Shown one piece after another: positions 26,092 through 34,394 of a stretch of DNA of 64,000 bases. The DNA lies in NCBI RefSeq assembly GCF_009760405.1, contig NZ_WRPP01000001.1, positions 1,922,001 through 1,986,000 on the forward strand, read 5' to 3'. Every line of letters begins with the position of its first letter. Position 1 is the stretch's first letter. The notes beneath the pieces were generated by a model. That model had not been told where the DNA came from. It did not search any database and saw only the letters and a program-made list of their open reading frames with translations. Made by a program: the position numbers and the translations under genes. The DNA comes from Nocardia terrae (GTDB lineage: Bacteria > Actinomycetota > Actinomycetes > Mycobacteriales > Mycobacteriaceae).

Positions 26092-26574
26092 ATGAGTTCC
26101 GTAACAAATGGCGATCCGCGTGGTCGTCGCCGCCTGGTGACAGCGGTCAAGGGCTCACTGCGCGACCTGCGCGGCCAGCTCGCACTGCTCAACCGTCAGG
26201 TCGGTGGCCGGCTGGAACTCAAGGAGGCCGACATGGACTGCCTCGATCTGATCACCGCCCGCGGCCCGATCAGCCCGACCGCCCTGGCTCGCGCGGCCGG
26301 CCTGCATCCCGCCACCATGACCGGCATCCTCGACCGCCTCGAACGCGCCGGATTCATCGCCCGCGAACGCGCCGAGACCGATCGCCGCGCGATCCTCCTC
26401 CGCGCCATCCCCGAGCGGACCGCGGACGTCTACGCCCTGTTCTCCGACATGAACGCCGAAATGGACACGCTCTGCGAGGGATACAGCACCGAAGAGCTGG
26501 CACTGCTCGCCGACTTCCTGCAGCGCTGCGCCGAGGCGGGCCGCCGCTCGACCGGCCGACTCGCCGAGAACTGA
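26092..26574 (+). CDS. MarR-family regulator
   Basis: 160 residues. The HTH is ISPTALARAAGLHPATMTGILDRLERAGFI and the wing is ARERAETDRRAILLRAIP. A GGAG site lies 7 bases before the ATG. It is divergent from the DoxX gene and probably its repressor. The C-terminal helices carry the dimer interface. No Cys-based redox motif is evident, although Cys residues occur (DMDCLDLI, DTLCEGY, QRCAEAG). Confidence 0.88.
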   Translation: MSSVTNGDPRGRRRLVTAVKGSLRDLRGQLALLNRQVGGRLELKEADMDCLDLITARGPISPTALARAAGLHPATMTGILDRLERAGFIARERAETDRRAILLRAIPERTADVYALFSDMNAEMDTLCEGYSTEELALLADFLQRCAEAGRRSTGRLAEN

Positions 26575-26608
26575 AGCCCGCCCGACCCGAAGCGACGCGC
26601 TGACAACG

Positions 26609-26649
26609 CGAATCGGGCCGCCGAGCGCGATGCTCGGCGGCCCGATTCG
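26609..26649. terminator. Strong bidirectional terminator
   Basis: Perfect 18-bp stem (CGAATCGGGCCGCCGAGC / GCTCGGCGGCCCGATTCG) with loop GCGAT, between the convergent MarR (stop 26574) and MFS transporter (stop 26663) genes. Confidence 0.92.
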
Positions 26650-26662
26650 GGACTCGAACCAG

Positions 26663-28165
26663 TCAGAGGCTGGTGGACACGGTGGCGAACTCACCGGCGC
26701 TCGCCAGCGCGATGTCCTCCTCGACCTCGTGCTGGGTCAGGCGACGGCCGGTGTGGCGCAGGCCGAACAGGGCCAGCAGTGCCGCTACCGCGAAGAAGGC
26801 CGCACCCGTGAGGAAGGCGATCTGGTACGCGCCCTCGGCGGGCAGGGCGATGACCGCGCCGTTGCGCAGCTTGTGGTCCAGGGTGTCGCTGGTGAGGATC
26901 GTGACGACCAGCGCGCTGCCGATCGCACCGCCGACGGTCCGCATGATCGAGTTGATCGAGTTGGCGATGCCGGTCTCGTGCGGCGCCACGTTCGCGACGA
27001 GCAGCGCGGGCATGGCGGCGTAGGCGATCGCGATCGCGGCGTTCGCGACGACCAGCGCGACAATGACTTCCACGGTCGACGAGTGCAGCAGCGCCAGCGA
27101 GACCAGCGCGCACAGGCCGATGGCGCTGGCCAGCAGCAGCACATAGCGCGCGCCGATCCGCCCGACCAGCCGGCCCGCGATCGGGCCCATCAGCACCGAG
27201 GCCACCGCGCCCGGCAGCATGAACGCCACGCTGGTGCGCAGCACCGAGGCGTCGAATCCGAAGCCCGCCAGCGCGCTCGGCGTGGCGACGAAGTAGGTGG
27301 CCCCGAGGAACACGCTGAACATCGCGAAACCGACGCAGAAGCTGGCCATATTGGTCACCGCGACGGGACGGTGCGCCAGCAGCGAGGTCGCCACCAGCGG
27401 CGAACGCAGCTTGGACTGCAGCACCAGGAATCCGGCCAGCACGACGGCGGAGGCGATGAACAGCCCGATCACCTTCGCGCTGCCCCAGCCCCATTCGTGG
27501 CCCTGGGAGATCGGCAGCAGCAGGCAGACCAGGCCCAGGCCCAGCACCGCGGCGCCGATGTAGTCGACGCGGCCGCCCTGGCCCGCGCGGCGCGGCAGGG
27601 TGAAGAACGCCAGCGCCAGCACCACCACGGTCAGCACGACACACAGCCAGAAGATGCGGCGGTAGTCCGCGCCGCCCTGGGTCAGCAGACCGGTGGCCAC
27701 CAGCGCGACACCGCTGCCCACGCCGAGGGTCGAGGCGGTGACGGCCAGCGCGCCGGTCAGGCGCTCGGCGGGCAGCTCGTGGCGCAGCACGCTGATCGCC
27801 AGCGGGAACAGGCCGAAGCTGGCGCCCTGCAGGGCGCGTCCGGCGATCAGCAGGTCGATGCTGTGGGCCGAGGCGGCGAGCAGGCTGCCGGCCAGCGTCA
27901 CGACCAGGGTCGCGAGGATGACGGGCTTGTGGCCGTACACGTCGCCCAGGCGTCCGAGCAGCGGGGTCAGGGCCGAGGCGGCCAGCATGGTCGCGGTCGT
28001 CACCCAGCCGACGGTGGTCGCCGAGACGCCGAGCTGCAGGCCGATCTGGGGGAGCGCGGGCACGGGCAGCGTCTGCGCCATCGCCAGGAGGAACACGGTG
28101 CTGGCCATGGTCAGCACGATCGCGGTCGGCGACGCGGTACGCCGACTGTCGAGCGTTGAGGTCAT
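26663..28165 (-). CDS. MFS multidrug transporter, DHA2 type
   Basis: 500 residues with 14 membrane helices. Motif A is GRLGDVYGHKPV (loop 2-3) and the motif-C-like region is LGVGSGVALVATGLL. The TVGWVTTATMLAASALTPLLG opening and R..QG..FG (GRALQGASFGLFPLAISV) are DHA2-typical. It is a proton-driven drug or metabolite exporter. It is divergent from a TetR-family gene, with two tandem operators in the gap, so it is very probably repressed by it. Confidence 0.92.
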   Translation of the reverse strand: MTSTLDSRRTASPTAIVLTMASTVFLLAMAQTLPVPALPQIGLQLGVSATTVGWVTTATMLAASALTPLLGRLGDVYGHKPVILATLVVTLAGSLLAASAHSIDLLIAGRALQGASFGLFPLAISVLRHELPAERLTGALAVTASTLGVGSGVALVATGLLTQGGADYRRIFWLCVVLTVVVLALAFFTLPRRAGQGGRVDYIGAAVLGLGLVCLLLPISQGHEWGWGSAKVIGLFIASAVVLAGFLVLQSKLRSPLVATSLLAHRPVAVTNMASFCVGFAMFSVFLGATYFVATPSALAGFGFDASVLRTSVAFMLPGAVASVLMGPIAGRLVGRIGARYVLLLASAIGLCALVSLALLHSSTVEVIVALVVANAAIAIAYAAMPALLVANVAPHETGIANSINSIMRTVGGAIGSALVVTILTSDTLDHKLRNGAVIALPAEGAYQIAFLTGAAFFAVAALLALFGLRHTGRRLTQHEVEEDIALASAGEFATVSTSL

Positions 28166-28184
28166 TCGCAGGACTCTACGACGG

Positions 28185-28203
28185 AATCGACATACTGTCG
28201 ATT
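28185..28203. promoter_or_regulatory. TetR operator, MFS-proximal copy
   Basis: Perfect inverted repeat AATCGACA-TAC-TGTCGATT in the divergent MFS/TetR gap. Its centre is 21 bases (two helical turns) from that of the second copy at 28206-28224. Confidence 0.75.
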
Positions 28204-28205
28204 AT

Positions 28206-28224
28206 GATTGACGCCACGTCAATC
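28206..28224. promoter_or_regulatory. TetR operator, TetR-proximal copy
   Basis: Perfect inverted repeat GATTGACG-CCA-CGTCAATC. It shares the ATNGAC core and dyad layout with the copy at 28185-28203, suggesting two TetR dimers side by side. Confidence 0.75.
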
Positions 28225-28278
28225 GAGGGAATGGAACTGGCTCTAGGGTGAATCCATGCGCAGAAGGGCGGACACGAC

Positions 28279-28911
28279 GTGAACCAGGCTCGTGACACGA
28301 CCGAAGGTCTCCGGCGGCGCGGCAGCATGTCCAAGGGCGATCAACGTGAAGCGCAGATCCTCGACGAGACCCGCCGGCTGCTGATGAAGAAGCCGATGGC
28401 CAAGCTGACCGTCGACGACATCACCACCGCGACCGGCATCTCGCGGACCAGCTTCTACTTCTATTTCCCGTCCAAACAGGCGGTCCTCGCACGCCTGATG
28501 GAAGACGTCAGCGACCGCTACGCGCAGACCCACGTCTGGCTGCCCTCCACCGGTCCGCAGCGCGAACTGCTGCGCACCCAGCTCGCCGGTGCGGCCGAGA
28601 TCTGGCACGACAACAGCGCGATCCTGGTCTGCTCGCTCGAGGGATACGACAACAACTACCCGCCGCTGACCGAATTCCTCGACGGCATCCAAACCCGCTT
28701 CACCAGCGCCCTGGCCGCCAAGATCGACCGCGATCGCGCCGCCGGTCTGGCCCCCGAGACCATCGACTCCGCGACCCTCGCGACCCTCGTCTCCCTCATG
28801 CGCGACGGCCGCCTCTCCCAGCTCTCCACCGCATCCCCCGACGCCCTGACCCACGGCCTCGACGACCTCACCGAGGCCATCCTGCGCCTGATCTACGGCC
28901 GCCTGGACTGA
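28279..28911 (+). CDS. TetR-family regulator (EthR-like)
   Basis: Up to 210 residues. The HTH is LTVDDITTATGISRTSFYFYFPSKQAVLARLM, close to the EthR signature (GIS+.SFYFYFPSK.AVL). The C-terminal ligand-binding domain is helical. It starts at a GTG with an AGAAGGG site, or at the downstream ATG (28327, MSKGDQ). It is divergent from the MFS exporter and almost certainly its repressor, acting at the twin palindromes in the gap. The inducer is unknown. Confidence 0.9.
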   Translation: MNQARDTTEGLRRRGSMSKGDQREAQILDETRRLLMKKPMAKLTVDDITTATGISRTSFYFYFPSKQAVLARLMEDVSDRYAQTHVWLPSTGPQRELLRTQLAGAAEIWHDNSAILVCSLEGYDNNYPPLTEFLDGIQTRFTSALAAKIDRDRAAGLAPETIDSATLATLVSLMRDGRLSQLSTASPDALTHGLDDLTEAILRLIYGRLD

Positions 28912-29033
28912 GATCGGGGCAGTCGGCCACCGAACGACTCTGCCGCTCAGGGTGTCTCGTGCTCCAGCACGGGATCGACGCGTCTCCAGCGGGCCGGAGC
29001 CGCGACCCCTGCCCGCTGAAGCTGCTGTCGAGC

Positions 29034-30560
29034 TCAGCTCCGAGTGCGAGTGCTACCGCGATCGTCGACCGCTGCCGCCTCGGCTGTCCGGGCGGCGGCG
29101 AACATCGGGATCGGGCCATCCGGGCCGCCGGTGAAGGAGAATTGCGGGCGGATCGGATCGGTTGTCGCGGAGTTCAATTCGAGCTGCTGGGCGATGGTGG
29201 CGAGGGCGAGGACGGCTTCGGTGTTGGCGAAGACGTGCGCCACGCACATGCGTTTGCCGGCGCCGAAGGGCAGGGTGGCGTGGCGTTGCGCGGCGGTCAG
29301 GTGCTCGGCCAGATAGCGGGCGGGATCGTAGATTTCGGGATTCGCCCAGACTCTGCTGTGATGGTGCATCTCGTGCAGGCCGACGATGACCGTGGCGCCG
29401 GCGCGGATCGGGAAGTCGCCCAGCAGGTCGTCGCCCTTCGCGACCCGGGCCAGGCCCACGACCGGCGGATACAGCCGCATGGTCTCGGCGACAACGGCTC
29501 TGGTCCACGGCAGCAGGTCCACATCCTCCGCGGTGGGAGTGCGGCCGCCGAGAACATCGTCGAGTTCGGCGTGCAGGCGGGCCCGGACCTCGGGATGCTC
29601 GGCGAGCATCTTCCAGGTCCAGGCCAGCGCGGTGGCGGTGGTCTCCATCCCGGCTCCGATGAATGTCATGAGCTCGTCGTGGATTTCGGCGTCGGTGTAG
29701 CGGTGCCCGGTTTCCGGGTCGACCGCCTCCATGAGCAGCGCGAGCAGATTGTCGCGCCGGGTGATCACGCCGCTGCGATGATCGGCGATGAGCCGGTCGA
29801 TCACCCGCTCGACATGGCGGAGATCGCTCATCATGCGCGGCGCGAGGATCCAGGCTGAGGTCCGCATGACCCGCATGGGCAGGTGGTGGCGGTGCGTGAG
29901 CTCGGCCAGCCGGTGCAGCGGGCGAGCCGTGCCGGCGACGAATCCGAATCCGAAGAAGCCCAGCATGCGCGTGAAGGTGATCTCCTCCATCGGCCCCGCG
30001 AGTTCGACCCCGAACATGGTCCGGACGACGATATCCAGTGTGAGACGGTTCATTTCGGCGTTCGCGTCCACGACGGCCCCGTCCGCGCCGAGTCGCAGCA
30101 GGCGCTGCGCGCACTCTCGCGCCGCGTCGGTGATCGGGCCCGCGAGGGCGGCGATATTGCGCTTGCCGAACACCGGCTGCACCAAGCGTCGATTCCGTTG
30201 CCAGCGAGCCACATTCGTCTCGGTGACCAGGCCGCGCCCGAAGGCCACGGCCAGCATGTCGTATTCCGCGCTCTTGCTGTAGTTGTCCTGATTGGTCACC
30301 AGGACATGCCGCGCCAGCTCCGGATTGCGCACCATCACGTAGCGCTGAAACGGCATGCGGGCCAGCATGATGTCGTCCTCGCCCGGCAGCTGGCTGCCGT
30401 AGAAGTCGGCGAGGGTGCCTTCGCGCCGGCGCGGAATCACCTGGGCGGCGAGTTTCCACGACTCCCACCACGACACCCGGGTGCGATGCCAGCGCAGCGG
30501 CGCGGGCTGCCAGCGTGGCGGGTAGAGCGTCCGATCGGGCTCGACCGAAGTTGTCGTCAT
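29034..30560 (-). CDS. Cytochrome P450
   Basis: 508 residues with all P450 landmarks: I-helix oxygen-binding GAGMETT (302-308), ExxR at E359-R362 (ETMR), and heme loop FGAGKRMC (432-439) with Cys439. The residues after the Cys are VAH, where CIG or CLG is usual. N-terminal YPPRWQPAPLRW and FTRMLGFFGF-type sequences resemble the class including CYP102/CYP4-like soluble bacterial members. No reductase or ferredoxin is adjacent; a 7Fe ferredoxin lies 3 kb away. The substrate is unknown. It is a single-gene unit, divergent from the histidine kinase gene. Confidence 0.93.
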   Translation of the reverse strand: MTTTSVEPDRTLYPPRWQPAPLRWHRTRVSWWESWKLAAQVIPRRREGTLADFYGSQLPGEDDIMLARMPFQRYVMVRNPELARHVLVTNQDNYSKSAEYDMLAVAFGRGLVTETNVARWQRNRRLVQPVFGKRNIAALAGPITDAARECAQRLLRLGADGAVVDANAEMNRLTLDIVVRTMFGVELAGPMEEITFTRMLGFFGFGFVAGTARPLHRLAELTHRHHLPMRVMRTSAWILAPRMMSDLRHVERVIDRLIADHRSGVITRRDNLLALLMEAVDPETGHRYTDAEIHDELMTFIGAGMETTATALAWTWKMLAEHPEVRARLHAELDDVLGGRTPTAEDVDLLPWTRAVVAETMRLYPPVVGLARVAKGDDLLGDFPIRAGATVIVGLHEMHHHSRVWANPEIYDPARYLAEHLTAAQRHATLPFGAGKRMCVAHVFANTEAVLALATIAQQLELNSATTDPIRPQFSFTGGPDGPIPMFAAARTAEAAAVDDRGSTRTRS

Positions 30561-30673
30561 CGCGAATCCCCTTGTTCACGTAGCCTGTTGTCGCAGCGTA
30601 GGCCGGGATTCCGGGGGCGGGCGTCCACCGTTCGGAGGACACCGGCCGGTGCGGGCCGGGCTATCGTCGAGGC

Positions 30674-31858
30674 ATGACAGCGCGCGGCACGACGCCCGTG
30701 GGGTGGGAGTTCTGGTACCGGATCTGGTGCGGCTACGTGGTGGGTGGCCTTGTCGTCAGCGGCATTCTCGTCGTCGTTCTACAGCGTGAGTTCGCCGGGA
30801 ATGTCTGGGGCGCATTGGCCGCTCTCACGGGTCTGCTGCTGTGGTGCGCGCAGTTGGCGCCGCGCCGCGACAATCCGGAGGCGTTCTATCACCGCACGGT
30901 GAGCCGGAAATCGGTGACGTTCGTGGCCGGAACCCTGGTGTTCTTCGTCGCGGCGGGGTGGTGGTCGGCGGGGGCCGTCGCGGCGCTGATGGTGGTGTAC
31001 GCGCTGATCTACATGTCGTTGCCGGTGCGCCCGGCGATGCTGGTCGCCGGGGCGGCCAGTCTCACGCCGCTGATCTTCACGCTCCTGTCGCACACGTATG
31101 TGCCGTTGGGACTGACGGTCTCGCTGATCGCGGTGGTGTGCAACCCGGCCATCGGCGCGACGATCGCCTTGGCCATCGATCGTGGTGAACAGCTGGCGGT
31201 ATTGCTGCGCCAATTGGAGGCCAGCCGCGCCGATGTCGCCCGGCTGTCGCGGAAGGCGGGCTCGGCGGCCGAACGCGCCCGGCTGGCCCGGGAAATCCAC
31301 GACACCCTGACCCAGGGTTTCACCGGCATCGTGACCTTGGCCCAAGCCGTGGAATCGGAACTCGATTCCGACCCGGCCCTCGCCCGTCGGCACATCGCGC
31401 TCATCGAGGCCACCGCGCGGGAGAACCTGGTCGAGGCCCGCGCGATGGTCGAGTCGTTGGCGCCACCGGAATTGAGCGCCGGGCCACTGGCCGAATCGGT
31501 GCGGCGGCGCTGCCGCAGGCTCGCCGACGAGACGGGTATCGAAGTGAGTGTGGAGGTGGATTCGACTGTGCCTCAGCTGAATACGGTGACCGAGGTGGTA
31601 CTGCTGCGTGCCGTCCAGGAAGCGCTGGCCAATGTGCGCAAACACTCCCACGCCGACAGCGTCACCGTCGCTCTCGCCCGTGTCGGCAAGGGTGTCCGTT
31701 TGTCGGTGTCGGACAATGGGATCGGCTTCGACGCCGACGACGCCGACGGCTTCGGCCTGCCCGGCCTGCGCAGCCGGGCCCGCGAGATCGGTGCGACCCT
31801 GACGGTCACGACCGCCCCGAGCTCGGGCACCCGGGTGGAGATCGAGGTGCCGTCATGA
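30674..31858 (+). CDS. Sensor histidine kinase, NarL/DesK-type (HisKA_3)
   Basis: 394 residues. Five or so membrane helices (residues 20-165) have no large extracellular domain. A short linker leads to the HisKA_3 dimerisation helix ERARLAREIHDTLTQGF with phospho-acceptor His209, then the HATPase domain (VLLRAVQEALANVRKHS N-box, SVSDNGIGFDADD, GFGLPGLRSRARE). It senses a membrane or intramembrane signal. Its stop overlaps the response regulator start (ATGA), so the two form one operon. Confidence 0.93.
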   Translation: MTARGTTPVGWEFWYRIWCGYVVGGLVVSGILVVVLQREFAGNVWGALAALTGLLLWCAQLAPRRDNPEAFYHRTVSRKSVTFVAGTLVFFVAAGWWSAGAVAALMVVYALIYMSLPVRPAMLVAGAASLTPLIFTLLSHTYVPLGLTVSLIAVVCNPAIGATIALAIDRGEQLAVLLRQLEASRADVARLSRKAGSAAERARLAREIHDTLTQGFTGIVTLAQAVESELDSDPALARRHIALIEATARENLVEARAMVESLAPPELSAGPLAESVRRRCRRLADETGIEVSVEVDSTVPQLNTVTEVVLLRAVQEALANVRKHSHADSVTVALARVGKGVRLSVSDNGIGFDADDADGFGLPGLRSRAREIGATLTVTTAPSSGTRVEIEVPS

Positions 31859-32472
31859 TCACCGTGCTGCTCGTCGACGATCACCCGGTGGTCCGAGAAG
31901 GCATGCTCGGAATGCTTTCCCGCGAACCCGATCTCACGGTGATCGGCGAGGCGGCCGGGGGAGCCGAAGCGGTGACGGTGGCGTCCGCCCTGCGGCCCGA
32001 CGTCGTCCTGATGGACCTGCGCATGCCCGATATCGACGGTGCCACGGCGACCGAACAGATCCTGTCCGCCTGCCCCGGCACCCGCGTCGTCATCCTCACC
32101 ACCTACGAGACCCACGCCGACATCGTGCGTGCGGTCGAGGCCGGTGCGTCGGGCTATCTGCTGAAGGGCAGCTCCCGCGCCGAGCTCACCGCGGCGGTGC
32201 GCGCCGCCGCCCGCGGCGAGACCGTCCTGGCTCCCTCGATCGTCGCCAGGCTGCACCCGCACGAGCCTCGCGTGGCACTGTCGGCGCGCGAGCTCGAAGT
32301 TCTCGCCCACGTCGCCACCGGTTCGACCAACGCCGAGATCGGGCGACTCCTCCACATCACCGAGACGACCGTGAAAACCCACCTGCAGCGCGCGTTCGCC
32401 AAACTCGACGTCTCCGACCGCACCGCAGCGGTCACCGCGGCGCTGGCCCGGGGCTTGCTCCCCGCACCCTGA
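31855..32472 (+). CDS. Response regulator, NarL/LuxR type
   Basis: 205 residues. The receiver domain has acidic DD at 8-9, phospho-acceptor Asp54 (VVLMDLRMPDIDG) and the conserved Lys in GYLLKGSS. The C-terminal LuxR HTH is LSARELEVLAHVATGSTNAEIGRLLHITETTVKTHLQRAFAKLDVSDRT. It is the partner of the overlapping kinase gene. Targets are unknown; the divergent P450 gene upstream of the kinase is a candidate. It converges on a LysR gene with 6 bases between stops. Confidence 0.94.
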   Translation: MITVLLVDDHPVVREGMLGMLSREPDLTVIGEAAGGAEAVTVASALRPDVVLMDLRMPDIDGATATEQILSACPGTRVVILTTYETHADIVRAVEAGASGYLLKGSSRAELTAAVRAAARGETVLAPSIVARLHPHEPRVALSARELEVLAHVATGSTNAEIGRLLHITETTVKTHLQRAFAKLDVSDRTAAVTAALARGLLPAP

Positions 32473-32478
32473 CCCGCC

Positions 32479-33408
32479 CTATCTCGGTCGCACGCGCGCC
32501 GATTCGATGCGTGCGGCGAGTTCCACCAAGTCGGCGGCGGGGCCCTCGGGAGGCGTCCGGCGATGCCAGATGGCGCGGAACTTCCGGGCCAGAGCGATCG
32601 AGTCGGCGAGGCGCACCTCGTGCAGGGTGCCCGCCCGCAATTCGTGAGCGACGATGAGACGGCTGACCACGGCGGGTGCGGCGCCGCTCCGGGCCGTGGC
32701 GAGAATCGCCGCGGCAGAACCCAATTCGGCCGCGGGCGGAGCGGGCGTGCCGTGTATCTCCAGCGTCTGCCACACCGTATCGCGCGTCCCCGACCCCTTC
32801 TCCCGCCAGAGCAGCGGGGTGTCGGCGAGTTCGCGCGCTGTCAAGGCCCGGCGGCGGGTCGCCCACGGATGCGTGGGGGAGACCACCACGACCAGTTCGT
32901 CCGCGGCGAGCACCCGGCTGCCCAATCCCGTTGGCGGGTGCGGTCCTTCGACGAATCCGAGGGCCGCCTCCCGATCGGTGACCGCCGCCGCCACCTGCCG
33001 TGAGTTCGCCACCGCCAGCGTCACCGCCAGGTCGGGATGGATCTTGCGCAGCGCGTTGAGCCAATGCGGAATGCGATGGTCGGCAATGGTCGTCGAGGCC
33101 ACGACCCGCAGGCTGGGCCGCGCCGCGTGACGCAGGGCCGCGATCCCCTCGCCGAGCGCCACCGCCGCCGCCAGCACCGGGCGCCCGAGCTCGACCACCG
33201 TCTGCCCCGCATCGGTCAGCACCGACCCGGTCCGCCCCCGATCCACCAACCGCAGATTCAGCCGCCGCTCCAACGCGCTGATCCGCATGCTCGCCGCGGG
33301 CTGACTCATCCCGTGCCGTCGCGCGGCCGCCCCGAGACTGCCCAACTCCGCCACCGACATCAGCAGGTCGAGCACCTCCAAATCCGGCGTCCCCGGCGGC
33401 AAGCTCAT
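32479..33408 (-). CDS. LysR-family regulator (CysB/YeiE-like)
   Basis: 309 residues. The HTH is LLMSVAELGSLGAAARRHGMSQPAASMRISALERRLNLRL, and the substrate-binding domain starts about residue 95 (PSLRVVASTTIADHRIPHWL). The ATG is covered by a CATAAG/CTTATG repeat, and the minus-strand -10-like TAAGGT ends 6 bases before it, so the mRNA looks leaderless and autoregulated. The ferredoxin gene is divergent, 113 bases away. Confidence 0.9.
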   Translation of the reverse strand: MSLPPGTPDLEVLDLLMSVAELGSLGAAARRHGMSQPAASMRISALERRLNLRLVDRGRTGSVLTDAGQTVVELGRPVLAAAVALGEGIAALRHAARPSLRVVASTTIADHRIPHWLNALRKIHPDLAVTLAVANSRQVAAAVTDREAALGFVEGPHPPTGLGSRVLAADELVVVVSPTHPWATRRRALTARELADTPLLWREKGSGTRDTVWQTLEIHGTPAPPAAELGSAAAILATARSGAAPAVVSRLIVAHELRAGTLHEVRLADSIALARKFRAIWHRRTPPEGPAADLVELAARIESARVRPR

Positions 33409-33422
33409 AAGCCCACCTTATG
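33406..33422 (-). promoter_or_regulatory. Autoregulatory site over the LysR start codon
   Basis: CATAAG-CCCAC-CTTATG inverted repeat that includes the LysR start codon and overlaps the TAAGGT -10 (33420-33415). It is T-N11-A-like. Confidence 0.6.
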
Positions 33423-33520
33423 ACGTGATCGTCATTCGCCCGCTACCCGCCACCCGCCCCTCCCGCGAGGATCGAACACATCCGCAGGTAGCGGACCGTA
33501 TCCCGTAGAGGAGCGCCCCC

Positions 33521-33856
33521 ATGACGTTCGTAATCGGCGCCGCCTGCGTCGACGTCCTCGACAAGGCCTGCATCGAAGAATGCCCCCTCGACTGCATTTT
33601 CATCGGCAACCGCATGGCCTACATCCACCCCGACGAATGCATCGACTGCGCCGCCTGCGAACCCGTCTGCCCCGTCGACGCCATCCACTACGAAGACGAC
33701 ATCCCCTCCGGCCAAGAACAATTCATCACCGAGAACGCCCGCTTCTTCTCGGAACCTCTCCCCGGCCACACCACCCCCCTCGGCCACCCCACCGGCGCAA
33801 CGAGCACCGGCCCACTCGGAGTCGACACGCCCTATGTCCGCGACTATGAGCGATAA
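33521..33856 (+). CDS. fdxA: 7Fe (3Fe-4S/4Fe-4S) ferredoxin
   Basis: 111 residues of the FdxA type. Cys residues at 9, 17, 21, 25, 40, 43, 46 and 50 give the pattern CVDVLDKACIEECPLDC and CIDCAACEPVCPVDAI, which fits one 3Fe-4S and one 4Fe-4S cluster. The tail ENARFFSEPLPG is typical of actinobacterial FdxA. It is a soluble low-potential electron carrier that could serve P450s. It has its own promoter region, opposite the LysR gene. Confidence 0.94.
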   Translation: MTFVIGAACVDVLDKACIEECPLDCIFIGNRMAYIHPDECIDCAACEPVCPVDAIHYEDDIPSGQEQFITENARFFSEPLPGHTTPLGHPTGATSTGPLGVDTPYVRDYER

Positions 33857-33886
33857 CAACACTTGAACCACGGTACAAACGCCCCC

Positions 33887-34381
33887 ATGGAAATTCGAGG
33901 CTCGAACACGGACATCGAACTCCGCCGCGCGAATCACGCCGACGCCATCCCGATGGCGGAGGTGTGGTTGCGCTCGTTCGCGGATGCCCTGCCGAACGTA
34001 CGCCGGGCACACACCGAGGCCGAGGTTCGAACCTGGTTCTCCGACGTGGTCCTACCCCGATACGAATCCTGGGTGGCGGTGGCCGATTCGGCGGTGCTGG
34101 GTCTGCTGGTCCTCGGCGAAGCCGAACTGGAACAGCTGTACCTGGATCCGGCCGGACGCGGCCAGGGCATCGGGGACCGGTTCGTCGAACTCGCCAAGCA
34201 GCGTCGCCCGAACGGCCTGGGCCTGTGGACATTCCAGGTCAACACCCCGGCCCGCCGCTTCTACGAGCGCCACGGTTTCGTACCGGTAGAACACACCGAT
34301 GGAGCGGAGAACGAGGAACGCGAGCCCGCGGTCCGGTATCGGTGGCGCCCCACCGGCAGCCCGGGGTCGACGGTGAGGTAG
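33887..34381 (+). CDS. GNAT-family N-acetyltransferase
   Basis: 164 residues. The acetyl-CoA-binding motif A is LEQLYLDPAGRGQGIGDRFVELAK, followed by LWTFQVNTPARRFYERHGFVPVE (motif B). The N-terminal strand is IELRRANHADAIPMAEVWLRSF. The acceptor substrate is unknown. The ATG at 33887 is preferred; the upstream TTG would add 8 residues. It may be co-transcribed with fdxA, 30 bases before it. Confidence 0.88.
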   Translation: MEIRGSNTDIELRRANHADAIPMAEVWLRSFADALPNVRRAHTEAEVRTWFSDVVLPRYESWVAVADSAVLGLLVLGEAELEQLYLDPAGRGQGIGDRFVELAKQRRPNGLGLWTFQVNTPARRFYERHGFVPVEHTDGAENEEREPAVRYRWRPTGSPGSTVR

Positions 34382-34394
34382 CGGCGGGCGGTTC

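Noticed and set aside
26630..28159. 509-codon open frame opposite the MFS transporter
   Set aside because: Low-complexity Gly/Gln/His/Arg sequence, antisense to a clear transporter.
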